Positions 32,740 through 43,895 of a DNA stretch of 64,000 bases are shown piece by piece; the stretch's first letter is position 1, and each line of letters starts with the position of its first letter. The notes beneath the pieces are model-generated. The model saw only the letters and a program-made list of their open reading frames with translations, was not told where the DNA came from and made no database searches. The DNA lies in contig JBBPFI010000003.1 of assembly GCA_037974965.1 (NCBI GenBank), positions 930,001 to 994,000 of the forward strand, read 5' to 3'. Both the position numbers and the translations under genes were made by a program. This stretch comes from Dacryopinax spathularia (lineage: Eukaryota > Basidiomycota > Dacrymycetes > Dacrymycetales > Dacrymycetaceae).

Positions 32740-35700
32740 TCAGTATCGTCCCCAGTTCTGCAACGAGCTCGCATGCAGCTGGGGAGAGTGAGGTGGAGAG
32801 TTTTGGAAGTTATAGACGGATGTCGATGGTGACGCCAGCGTGTCGGGAAGGAAGAGCGGAATCGTGGGCACGAGTTCGAAGATGTGTTGTGCAGTGCCGC
32901 GGTGGTGAGGATTGGGGTTCTTAGGCATCTTCATGACAGCATGAATGCGTGCTTCCTGAGGTATCGGCTCGGTATAGCCGTCAGGGCCAGGGTCAACGGG
33001 CAGAGTCATATCGCTCGCCCGACCATCGTATATGCAGCTGATGTCTTGTCCCGGAATGATCTGGACCAGATGTAACTTGGCGATGTGGCGAATTTCGATG
33101 AAGCGCTTGTCGAACAGGAGTACGTATGGTGGGTGGAATGCAGCCTTAAGAGGCTTGCCTTCCCATTCCACGACGCCTTGCTCTCCCCGGCTGGGATCAC
33201 CGTGTCGGCCAACATATATACCAAATTCTGGACACAGATGATTAGTCATAAGCACGCTATGATCCGACGCAATCACTCACCATCATAGCAAAGTAGGAAC
33301 TCTTCGCTACTTGTGCGGAAGATGCCGATAGGTTTGCAAGTTTCGAATCGCTTCGCAATTGCGCCCCACCTTTGGTCGTTGGCATGCGGAATTGTGTCAC
33401 TCTTGAAGTCCGCAAGGCCCATGATCTCGAAGCCCTTCTGGCACAGAATCACAATCTTCAGCCGTAGGAAGTACACGTCATAGGCCTCGGAAGGCAGGAA
33501 GAACTCCTGTTCCGCAGTTAGTAACTGATTCGGTAGCGTATATTGACCACACATGCCCTGTAGCTGCGGAACCATTCACTCTTGGCGCCAGACATGAAGC
33601 GGCCGAAAGCGCCAACAGGTTTGGACTTCTCCTGAATTTTCTCCAAGACGGGCTCAACAACCTGGAAGACGCTGTCCATCTACGTAACAACGTCAATACT
33701 TGCATACTGTGGTTTAAACGATGTTCAGGCTTACCCCCTTCTTCTTCATGTACGTGATGAGGGTACGATCACCGAGCGTGCCAACGCTGAAGAATACCAC
33801 ATCCTTGTTGAGCCTCTCCGGCTGGCGAGCCGTGTTGCTCGTCGTAGTCGATGTAGGCACCAGTGCTTCCAGCAGGTAGGCATACAGGCTCTTGTCAGCC
33901 AAGACCAGGAATATGCCGAACTTCTCTAGCATAGCGCACTGCGTAACTTGCTTAAGGGCAAGAACACGACGAAGAGCTGCGGATGACCATTAGTACTGCA
34001 CCGGCCGCTTGGAAACCTAATTAGCGTACATCGGGAGTCATGTCGGAGACCGATCCAGACGCCCTCGGCGCATCCCACGGCAATGAGACCTCGTCCATCA
34101 GGGGTAGCTACGATTGTCGTAAGTACAGAGCTTGTCACGATCAAGCAGGCGGACTTACAGAATGGTACGGAGCAAGTAACCTTGCCGGTGAAGGCATGCT
34201 CCTCGTTCCAGTTGGCTTGCTGACTCGCTACTTGCGGAAGGATATAGAAAGTATCATCGCTCAGCGTTTCGATCTCGAGGACTTTGTTATTCTCTTGCAC
34301 TGCCATGCGCAAGCCCAGAGCCTCTTCAAGCTTCGCCTTCCACTCGGAACGAGCCTGCGCTGTTTCCGCGTAGAGCGTGTAGAAACCACTTTCGCGGGCA
34401 CTGTTGTAAATGGTGAAGGGGTATACGAAGCGAGGATCGTTAGACTCCTGCTGGGCCAGACCACCGTTCACTGCAGATCCTTCGTTGCCGCGATCACTTC
34501 TCAAACGGCTCCGAAGTAAGCCAACAGACCGTTGTTGCGGTATTTCGGTGAAGTTGGTCAAAGCCAGGAGTTCCAGAGGGATTGGCTAGAGAGCATGAGC
34601 CGAAAATTTGCTATAATGAACAATTCACCTACCCGTCCTCTAACCACATACTTGATCCCGTCTTTCGTTTCCTTCGGCTTCGTCATCACCACTGGAGGAA
34701 AATCAGAATCTTGCGCACTATGCTGGAGAACGTCCACTCACAATAGTTATCGAATAGCAGAACGAACAGTTCGCTCCAGCCATTCCATTCAAACCCGGTT
34801 TCAGGCTGACGAAGCAGTTTGCCGCTATGGATAAGACTCCTCGTCTCATCCTCCAGCTGCAAGTCGACTGCCTCGCCGTTCTCCTTCCAGACTAGGTCAT
34901 GGCTGTACTGCCACAACTTGACCTTCGTCTGCGATACCGTCACTCCCGCCTGGATGGCCGTATTTAGGGATTTCAGGATATCCAGCAGGCCAGGAATCGT
35001 CTCCCGATCAGGATGATCCGCTGGCGAAGAGTTGTAGATCGCGTCCAAGAGCAACGGGTAACGCAGCAGTCGGGGAATAGGACGGTAGACGAAAGACTTG
35101 AGATCCTGCTTGCGCGTATCAGGCACCTTAACACACTGGTCGACGAACTCGCGGAATGCAATGTTCGTTGCTAGCTCTCGGTCGATCTTGTACTGCGCGA
35201 TCGGGTAGTGCGGGCCGTATTCCATGTACGCGTCCCGCCAGTTGAGCGCAGCTTCGAGTACTGGTTCGGTAATACTGTGGATAATGGGGTATTCTTCTCG
35301 CTGGATTTCTTGCAGCTTGTCGAGCATCTTGCGATGATGCTTGTACAGCTCTTGGAAGTTCCAGAACACGTCATGGATGAATTCCATACGACGCTCGAGC
35401 GGGATGATTGGCTCAGTCCTCAGACGACGGACGAACAGCTGCATATAACATTAGGCAACGGTCCCGACTGCAGTGCCAGGCAGTGCTTACCGTCTCCATG
35501 GTCTCCAGATCTTTCACATACTCCATCTCCCCCTTAATCAACTCGAAGATCTGAGACTGCCTCTTAATCTCATGCCGCTCCATATCCTGCAGCGTCCCCT
35601 CCGGCAGCAGATCATGCCACTCCAGCTTAGCAGTCGGCCCACGCAGCATCGCGCTCTGGAACGTCATGAGCTGGGCGACGCTGTGCAGTCTCCGGATCGC

Positions 35701-38700
35701 TTGCAGAGCTTCGAACAGGTAGTCTCCGTCTGGACTGCCGACGAGCGTTTCTTGTAGCAGAGCTTGGAGGACGACAGGGTAGCGCTGCAGGTGCTCAGAT
35801 GGACGGGAAATGAAGAACTTGAGGTCCATCCGTCTGGCCAGGGGGGAGCGAGAACATTGCTATCCCGCCAAGTCAGCGTCAATGTATAGTGCTGTTGAGT
35901 ATGGACGCACCTCGAGGAACAACCGAAGGTCATGGTTCCTCTCCATCTCGTCCTTCAGCCTCTTCTCCGCCACCGGCAAATGCCCCACATACGTGGGATA
36001 CACCTGTCTGAAGTCCACCGCGGAATTAAGGAATATATCCCCAATCTTCTGAATAACCGGGTTCTGTTCTCTCTGCCTCACCTTCAGAATCTCCAAAAGT
36101 CGTTTTGAGCACTCTCGCAAATCGTAGAAATTCCCGAAAACGTCGTCGATGAAGTCTTCGAGGTATTCGGGCGGCATCACGGGGGGCCGGGCGGTCCGGA
36201 GCGGCTTGAGGAAAACGGACTCAAGCACGTCGAGGTCGTCGTTGAACATTTCCTCTTTCTTGATGATTTTGAGGATGATGTCTTGTCGCTTGATCTCGCT
36301 CTCGGGAAGGGTGTGAAGGAACTCGCGGCCGATGTTGTCTCGCCAGTTCTCGCGCGTGCCCTGCATCAACATATCAGCATCTCTCACATTTCCGCACTAT
36401 GCGAAGAGTTGCACGCACATCCTTGGGCTCCTCGGTACCAGCGGTGATAGCCAAGCTCGACGTGCTCGACTGCGAAGGCGGCATCACCTGCTCGACCTAT
36501 TCACACCATCAGCCTTTGCTCGCCCAGCGAGAGTAGGGAAGGCGACTCACGAATCTCCTCCTCGGACAGCTATACGCATAACACGGCCCGCCATCTCCAC
36601 AAGTCGGCGTATAACACCTCGTGAAAGCCGTAACGACCGCCGTGGGCAATTCCTCCCTCTCCCCCATAGGAGCCGCGCTCCCGCCCTCAAAATCGTCCAG
36701 GAACATAAATACGTCTTCTACGGAATCGGTGATGGGGTTCGTGCCCCACTCGACTTCGTAGAAGAAGACTTGCTCGTAGAGCGATCTGGCGACCATCAGG
36801 CCCAGCGAGCGGTCGTTGGTCGTTACGCCCATCTGGGAAAGGAGATAGTGCTGGATCATCGCCTGCAACGTGCTGACAATATCTTTCCCCGTAAACGCTC
36901 TCTCATAAGGAATCGACCCCTTGACATGCGTCCCACGGGGCACTTTATCGCGCAAACGGACGGCGACATGCGAGAGTAAAGCGAGGTTGACGAACCGCTC
37001 GTCGTCTTCCTCGTCGTACAGCAGGTCGTCCTCCTCCTCACCGGCGTGCACGCCGAGTCCGCCGGGGAGCTTCACGTCCCCGTCGTCGTAGTCGTCGATA
37101 AGGCTGTAGACGTCGTCCCCCGCTGATCCGTCCGCGTCGACATCGTCAGCATCAGCATCGGTATCAGCGTCGTTAGCGGTGTACCATTGCTGGCTCGCTC
37201 CGCCTTGCTGCTGCTGTGGCTGCTGGACTTGCTGCTGCTGTTGCTGCTGAGGATAGGCTTGTTGTTGCCCTTGCTGCTGGCCATAACCCTGCTGCTGCTC
37301 ATATCGATACCCCCCATAAGCCCCTTCACGACCGGCAGCGCCAGCGTCGGGAGACCCACCCGAGTCGCCAGCAGCAGCAGTAGTAGGCGTCCGAACCATC
37401 TCGAAACTCCCATTCCCGTACTCGCTCCCATCTGCGCTGCCTGGACTTGTCCCCGGCCCCGGGCTAGGCATAGGCGACGCTAGGGAGATCCTCTCATTAC
37501 TCTCCAACCGCTTTAGAGGTTGAGGGTGGGAGGAGTACACGCTTGTCGCGGTGGTGGAGGATAAGGCGGAAGAGGTACGCAGGAGGGATGAGGCGGCTAG
37601 TGTCGAGTTCGTTGCTGCGGTGGAGGACCGGGCGAGTGAGGCGTTAGAGGACGAGGTATAGGTGTTGTACCCATCGCTGTTTGGAGAAGTGGGCGAATGA
37701 TGCGGATGCAGTTGGTCTGATAAGTGAGGCTGGTGCTGGAAGTGCGGGAATTGGCGTTGCGCTGGTTGAGCTTGCTGCTGCTGCTGCTGCTGCTGATGCT
37801 GGGGCGGATGAGTCTGCGGGTAGCCATGCGTTTGGGTTTGTTGGTAGGACTGGTAGTGCGATGGAGGACCATCGATCATACTCCCTCTCGGGGTCCTGTC
37901 GTAGTCCATCGCCCCACTCCCCACTCCCTCATCCTCCCTACCATCCCTTCCGTCTCTTCCGTCCCTGCCGTCCCTGCCATCCCTCCCATCTCGTTCTCGA
38001 ACAGGACTCCACTCCCCACCCCCTGTCCCAGTCGATCCCGACCCAGAGCCTCCAGACGCAGATCCCGAGCCAGAAGAGGAAGAAAGTGGCCCCGCCGGAT
38101 CAGGCACAGGACCAGCAGTAGAAACCGTCACTTCCGGCAGCCGATCTTGCCAGCTACTTTCAGATTTCTGTCCTTGCCCCTGGCCCTGCTGCTGCGCCTG
38201 GCTTGGGGCCGCAGGCTGGGTTTGGGCTTGCGAGATCGGGGGAAGGAAGCTTTGCCCAGGGGCACCGTAGCTCGGCACTCTCCCCACCCCGACGCCGGCA
38301 GCACCGTTCGCGGGGCTCACGGGCGACCCAAGCCCTCCTACGCCGGGTAGAGCGCTAGTCCGTTTTGTCCTCACCACCCCTGCTACACCGGCTAAGCCGC
38401 CGGCGACTCGGTCGCCCAGTATAGACGGGGGGATGTTGGTGGCGCGGAAGTCGTTCAGGCTTGGGCTTGCGGCTAGAGAGGAAGAGGAGGTGGAGGTGTG
38501 CGTGGAGGTGCTTGCTGTGCGGGAGAGGGGTGAGAGGGAAGTCGGGTCAACGGAGAGGTGTGGCTGGCGCTGTGGATGGGAGGGCTGAGAGGAGGGATGG
38601 TCCCCGTTCGCGTGCGAGAAGGGTGGAGTTGGCAACTGAGGCGAGTAGCCTTGTCCTTGCTGCCCTTGTTGCCCTTGTTGCTGCTGAGGAGCCTGAGAAG

Positions 38701-39412
38701 GAGGAGGCTGAGGCGTCTGCCGTCGAGGATGCAAAGGCTCCACAACGGGCAACCCATCATATCCCTGTCCTCGCTGCTCGTACTGCGTCTCACTATACCC
38801 CTTCTGCTCGTACCCCCTCACTGGAGGTCCCTGAACCTGAGCCGGCTGAGGTTGATACGGCGAGCCCAACCTCGGCGGACTTGGGCTCCCTCCTCCCACC
38901 TGAGGAGCATAACCGCCACTCGGTGTCCTCCCGTGCTCTGCTCCCCCTCCCCCAGCCCCCGGCGGCCTCGGCAAAGGTCGGGACCTAGCGCCTCCAGGCC
39001 TTGGAGATGCTGGCAGTCCCGGTCCTTGCTGGAGAGACGGGCTCAAGCCAGGCCCTACGGCCGGGCTGGAAGGCGTAGGCAGCCGAACGGACGGAGCGCG
39101 GAGGTGTGGTGGGGGCGTATACCCAGGAGGCCAAATAAGGCCCCCTGGGCCGGGCACACCTGTCGGTGCGGGTGCTGGTGCTGGAGGTGACGGGGCCAGG
39201 GAAGAGGGGATTGGAGGGATGTAAGGGGCTGCGGCGCCGGGTGGGAGCGGCATGGGATTTTGGTGTGTGTATTGGCCGTTTGGAGGGGGTTGATAGCGGG
39301 TGTCGATGTGCGGATGAGGCTGGTGGGGATGGTGGGGGTGATGATGGGGGTGGTGGCCGTTTGGAGGTTGGTTGTAGTCCCCTTGTTGGGGCGGGGAGGG
39401 GGAGTGATACAT
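32740..39412 (-). CDS. ROM2: Rho1 guanine nucleotide exchange factor (ROM2 type) with two DH domains
   Basis: A large gene of about ten exons and 2,000 residues. The N-terminal ~750 residues are low-complexity and Pro/Gln/Ser/Gly-rich, with several poly-Gln tracts. A DEP domain follows (LALLSHVAVRLRDKVPRGTH, GKDIVSTLQAMIQHYLLSQM). Then come two successive DH domains: DH1 starts SEIKRQDIILKIIKKEEMFN and includes LKFFISRPSEHLQRYPVVLQ; DH2 starts HEIKRQSQIFELIKGEMEYV and includes LKSFVYRPIPRLLRYPLLLD. A PH domain (WSELFVLLFDNYFLLVVM) and a C-terminal CNH domain (LIAVGCAEGVWIGLRHD, EFGIYVGRHG) complete it. Yeast Rom2 activates Rho1 in cell-wall integrity signalling. I start at Met 39412; the upstream frame to 39565 lacks an ATG. 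Confidence 0.9.
37770..37802. repeat. (CTG)n / poly-Gln trinucleotide tract
   Basis: Run of CTG/CAG triplets coding for glutamines on the minus strand in the N-terminal region of the ROM2-like gene. Several shorter Gln tracts lie near 37200-37300 and 38190. Confidence 0.7.
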
Positions 39413-40155
39413 CCTCTTCTCTTCTCTCTCTCTCTCTCCTTTCCAATGGTTGAGTAGTGTTGCGTTGCGTTGCGTTGCGTTGAGGTCAAGGTTGGCTGCG
39501 GCGCTCGTCTGCTGGACTCCGTTCCCTCCTATACTTGCTACTGAGTCGTGCTGGTCGGGTTTCAAGGAAATCCCAGGAATATGTCGGCTTGGACGAGTAG
39601 ATGAGCGGATATGTCGGGTTCGTCGTCAATCCGACTCACAAAGAACTCGGATTATTGGGAAGTAGTGGTCGTTGAAGGTGAGGACGGTGAAACCGAATTG
39701 ACGCCGGGGAAAACGGTCCGATCAATAGCAGGAGCGCCCTCGCCCGTTCTCCGTAATGCAGCTCTCCTTGCTGGACAATCGACCCGAAACACCGGCTCTT
39801 CTTCGTCAAACAATACCCGTCTGCAATCGTCTTTCGAATCTGTAGTGATGTGCGATCAGGCAGGTTTGTCCTAGCGATACGGCGACGGGCAGGGGATGTG
39901 CATCAGACGATGAGGGGAGTGAGGCGGCACAGGATGTAGGGTGCAAGGAGGCAGCGCGACGACGGGTCAGACTCGCTCTGACGAGGACAGAGGGGGAAGG
40001 GCAGAGGGGAGAGGGGGGGTGTCAGCGTGCCGGCCGGCACCCACCGAAGGGGGGTTAGGTAAGCCGGTTCGGCTCCGAGTGAGGGCGTTTTCTCCGAGAG
40101 CGCCTGAAAGTGAGCGCTGGGTGGTGAACTGGTGTATTTCTAGCTTCGTTCGACT
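39413..40155. promoter_or_regulatory. Shared upstream region of ROM2-like and METTL2-like genes
   Basis: A 743-bp divergent spacer. Next to the ROM2-like start lie a (CT)n tract (39422-39439) and four tandem TTGCG units (39460-39479), probably in the 5' leader. A plus-strand frame at 39611-39874 has no recognisable product. Confidence 0.45.
39460..39479. repeat. (TTGCG)4 pentanucleotide microsatellite
   Basis: Four perfect TTGCG units directly upstream of the ROM2-like reading frame. Confidence 0.8.
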
Positions 40156-41889
40156 ATGGCTACCCCTCCCTCTCCCGCCGAAGCAGGACCAAGCACCCCA
40201 ACGAGCCAAGGCGAGCCCGAACCGCGCAAACAAACCTCTTCCATCCAACCGCTCCACCAACCCCCACCGTTCGGCTCCCGGTTCCTCACCTCAGAAAAAG
40301 ACGTATGGTCCAAGAACGCCTGGGACCACGTTCCCCCGCCTGACGACCAGAGTGAGAAGATTGAGCAAGCGCTAAAGAGGCAGAGAGAGAAGCCGGTCGA
40401 GGAAGGGTTGAGGCGTGCGTACCACTCCCCCCTCCCCCTTAACTTGGCTAATTTGTGATGGTGTGATGAGGTAGAGAAGTATAACGCCAATCCGGCAAAA
40501 TACTGGGACACGTTCTACGCCCTCAACGCCGCCAATTTCTTCAAAGACAGGAAATGGCTCCATCTTGAGTTTCCGGAGCTGCTCGCTGCTTGCTCGCCTT
40601 CGGCTGGTCCTATGGTGGTGTTCGAGCCGGGGTGCGGGGTCGGGAATGCGCTGTTTCCGCTTGTGGAGGGGAACGGGAATGAGAGGTTGAGGGTCGTGGG
40701 GTGCGATTATTCGAGGAGAGCGGTCGAGGTCGTGCGGGTACGTCTCCCACCCGGCACCCTCTGTGATACTAGAAGGGCCTGGCTAAATTCTGAGCAGGCA
40801 AACCCCCTCTACACCAACCCCCCACACGGCACCCTCCACGCAGAAGTCTGGGACCTCTCCTCCCCCCTCGGTCTCCCCTCCTGCATCCAACCAGGAACAG
40901 TAGACATAATCCTCCTAATCTTCGTCCTCTCCGCTCTCCACCCCGACGAATGGGAAAGGGCAGTCGCAAACATATGGACCGTACGTCCCCCCCTTCTCTC
41001 CCTTCTCGCTCCACTCTCCTTCTAGCACTGTTAGCATTGTTCATCTCCGACCGTCCTTACTCCTCTGTATCCCTGCCAAGAAGGAGTGTAAGCTCACGCT
41101 CCCCAGGCCCTGAAACCGGGCGGCTTGCTTTTGCTGAGAGACTATGGACGATACGACCTCACCCAGCTCCGATTCCGGCATAACAGGCTCATGCAAGAAA
41201 ACTTGTATGTAAGGGGGGACGGGACGAGGGTGTATTTCTTCAGTGCGGAGGAGCTGGCGGGGATGTTTACGGGCAGGGGGGAGGTTCCGGTTGCTGCTAG
41301 TGAGGCTGCTGCGGCTGCGATGGCTGCGAAGGAGGAAGGGAGGAAGAAGGAGGAGGACGCGGGGCTTGGAGGAGAGGCTGCGGAGACCGGCGAGTCTACG
41401 CCAGATCTGAGGGAGGAGTTTGAGGAACTGCGAATATCGAACGACACGCCCACAGCTTCAGCTGCCTCATCTCCCACCTCCCAAATCCCTCAACCCCCGG
41501 TAGACTCTACACGAACACCTACCGACATACCCATACCATCGACACCCAGCCAGTCCAAACCACCTCTATCAGACAATACCACATCCGCCGCGCCCACCAC
41601 CACCACCACCCCACCATCATCCTCCCCAAGTCCTTCGACAGAGCCAACCGCCGCGGTCCACTCAAGCCCCTCACCCCTCTCAGCACCCCCAGCGTACCCT
41701 CTCCCGCCTCATCCCCTATTCACGATCGAGCAACTTGGCGTTGATCGCCGGCTGCTAGTGAACAGGAAGAGGCAGCTGAAGATGTATAGAGTCTGGATGC
41801 AGGGCAAGTTTCGGAAGGTCGTGCCTGAGGGTTGGGATCCGAGCGGTGCGGGTAGCCAGGCGAAGGATCAGAGTGATGAAGGTAGATAA
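40156..41889 (+). CDS. tRNA N3-methylcytidine-32 methyltransferase, METTL2/ABP140 (Trm140) type
   Basis: Four exons encode about 525 residues. The N-terminus is Pro/Ser-rich, then [20 protein letters not shown]. The catalytic domain follows: [38 protein letters not shown] motif [69 protein letters not shown] and [19 protein letters not shown]. The domain ends [20 protein letters not shown]. Between the last two blocks sits an insertion of roughly 150 residues rich in Ala/Glu/Lys, then Ser/Thr/Pro, absent from METTL2 and Trm140. The family makes m3C at position 32 of tRNA-Thr and some other tRNAs. No actin-binding Abp140 extension is visible. Confidence 0.88.
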
Positions 41890-42009
41890 GGACATCTGAA
41901 GCCGCTGCGGGGAAGGAAGTAGGGTACTCGTGCATGGAGTGTAGCATTAAGTGGTATAATCTCTGTACACTACCAAGTAATAGAACGAGAATGACATAAC
42001 GACCAAAGT

Positions 42010-43699
42010 CTACTCTGCCTCCTCGTCAAACCCACCAAACTCTTCCTCCTCCTCTTCTTCTTCCTGCTTCTGCTCCAGCTCCTGACCCTCCTCTTCCTCC
42101 TCATCGCTCTCAGAGGCCTCCTCAACGTCTGTCTCCTCATCTTCCGCCCCCTCGTCCCGTTTCCGCTTTGCTCCAGCTGGGCCAGCCTCGTCACCTTCCA
42201 TCTCCCCTTGTGCGAAGGCGACGCAGGTCAACCGGGTCCCCTTTGTGTCGTACGACGTGATCGGCTGGATTTCCACCGGTTCCTTCCCTCCTTCCTTGTC
42301 TGCCTCTGCCTCTGCCTCTGCCTCTGCCTCTGTTCCGTTCCCTGCTGCTCTCCCGGCTTCCAATCCTCCTGAGCTGGCGATTGGGGAGGACGAAGAGGGC
42401 GCAGGGACAGAAGCGAGGTCGTACAGGTTTATGAGCCCGTCTGAGGAGACTGTTACTGCGTATACTGTTGTTTTCCGTTCTGATGCGCTGGCGGCAGAGG
42501 AGGGTAGGAGGACGTGGATTGTATCGACTGCTTTCACCCTGCGCGACCTGTCAGCAGTGCGAACGAAGGGGGGTATAGGAAGAGGCGCACCGGTTTTGGT
42601 GCCCCACTAGGTAGGCCAGCACCCTCGCTTGACCTTCCTGTTCTGGGAGCGCATATATCGCTACTTTTCCATCTTCGCCTGTAACCAGCAGGACCTCTTC
42701 TCCTTGTCCCTCGCTCGCGCCCTCTGACTTCATCTCCGAGACAGGCAGTACACAGAACCGCACATCATGCACCCTACTCCCATGCTCCACCCCACTCAGA
42801 ACCTTCATCTCCGTCGAATAAACGTCCACCTCCTTCCCCGCTTGCACCACAAACCTCTTCCCCCCATTATTCCACCTCACCACCTCGCCCTCCTTCCCCA
42901 ATTTCACACTCGCCACCCCCTTCCCCCTCACTAGGTCCCACATCCGTAACGTCCGGTCTTTCCCGACGCTGAGAGCCACTTTGCCCGAAGGGTGGACGGC
43001 GACGCTGTTTACTCGCCCTGTATGGCCTTTGAGCGAGCGCAGGAGTTCCCAGCCTCGGACGCGGAAGAGGGCGAGGGTGCCGTCTTCTGATGCGGAGACG
43101 AGGGTGTTACGGGTTGGGAAGCTAAGGTGGGTTATCGATCCTGCATAATACCGTTGACATTCTCATTCTACCACGCCGGGAAGGAATACAGAGGTGGCAG
43201 GGAAGGGGGAGAAAGACGCACCTTCATGCTGCACCAACCCGCCAACCTCCTTTCTCCGCTTCAGATTCCACACTTTTATAATCTCGTCCGTGCTTCCCGT
43301 AGCCAACCATTTGCCACCATCAGGACTAGCAGCAATAGCGCGCACGCTTCCAATATGGGCGGGGAAGATGAATGCCGGCTTCAAGCTAGGCACCGGAGCT
43401 GAGGTGGACGTAGAGGTGCTCGCTTCGGGCGGAAAGGTGCCCTCAAGACCATAGAGGAGCTTTTCATATGAGCCGGCAATTATCATGAAGGATTTACAGG
43501 GCTGAGAGGTGGAAGGCGAGGCGAGGTCAGCGGGCTCCGTTGAGGCGTTTGGTTTTGAGGCGGGTTTGGGAGGTAGTGCAGGGACGCGCCGGACGATAGG
43601 TTTGGCTGGTCGTGCGTGCTTGCCATTTGAGATCCGGGCTTTCTTCTTGTCTGGTCGTGGTGCTGATACACCTACTCGGACTGATCCTTTTGAAGGCAT
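42010..43699 (-). CDS. MAK11: WD40 ribosome-biogenesis protein MAK11 (PAK1IP1)
   Basis: Three exons encode about 510 residues. The N-terminus is basic (MPSKGSVRVGVSAPRPDKKK, KPIVRRVPALPPKP). WD40 blades follow: FMIIAGSYEKLLYGLEG, PAHIGSVRAIAASPDGGKWL, ATGSTDEIIKVWNLKRRKEV, VSASEDGTLALFRVRGWELL, LKGHTGRVNSVAVHPSGKVA, LSVGKDRTLRMWDLVRGK and GHQNRSRRVKAVDTIHV. The C-terminal tail is strongly acidic (EEGQELEQKQEEEEEE). MAK11 acts in assembly of the 60S ribosomal subunit in the nucleolus. The order of blades and the H.NR.VKA motif fit MAK11. A TGCCTC hexanucleotide repeat codes for (Glu-Ala)n within it. Confidence 0.88.
42301..42330. repeat. (TGCCTC)5 hexanucleotide repeat, coding
   Basis: Five perfect units, read on the minus strand as alternating Glu-Ala in the acidic part of MAK11. 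Confidence 0.8.
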
Positions 43700-43895
43700 T
43701 TTGGGGTTTGTTTGGAAGGATAGTACGGGTCGATGCAGGTTCAATCAACAATGTTACTTAGCATGCCAAAGGGACTGAAATTTCGTAGTGGCAGTGTAGG
43801 GGTCGGGCGCCTGTTATGGGCGCTAATCGATTGAGCGAATCGCGCAAGAATAATTGGGACTGATAAGTATACAAATGCTAGACACCGCTACAAGA

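Noticed and set aside
39413-39565. N-terminal extension of the ROM2-like protein
   Set aside because: The frame is open but contains no ATG; microsatellites in it fit a 5' leader better.
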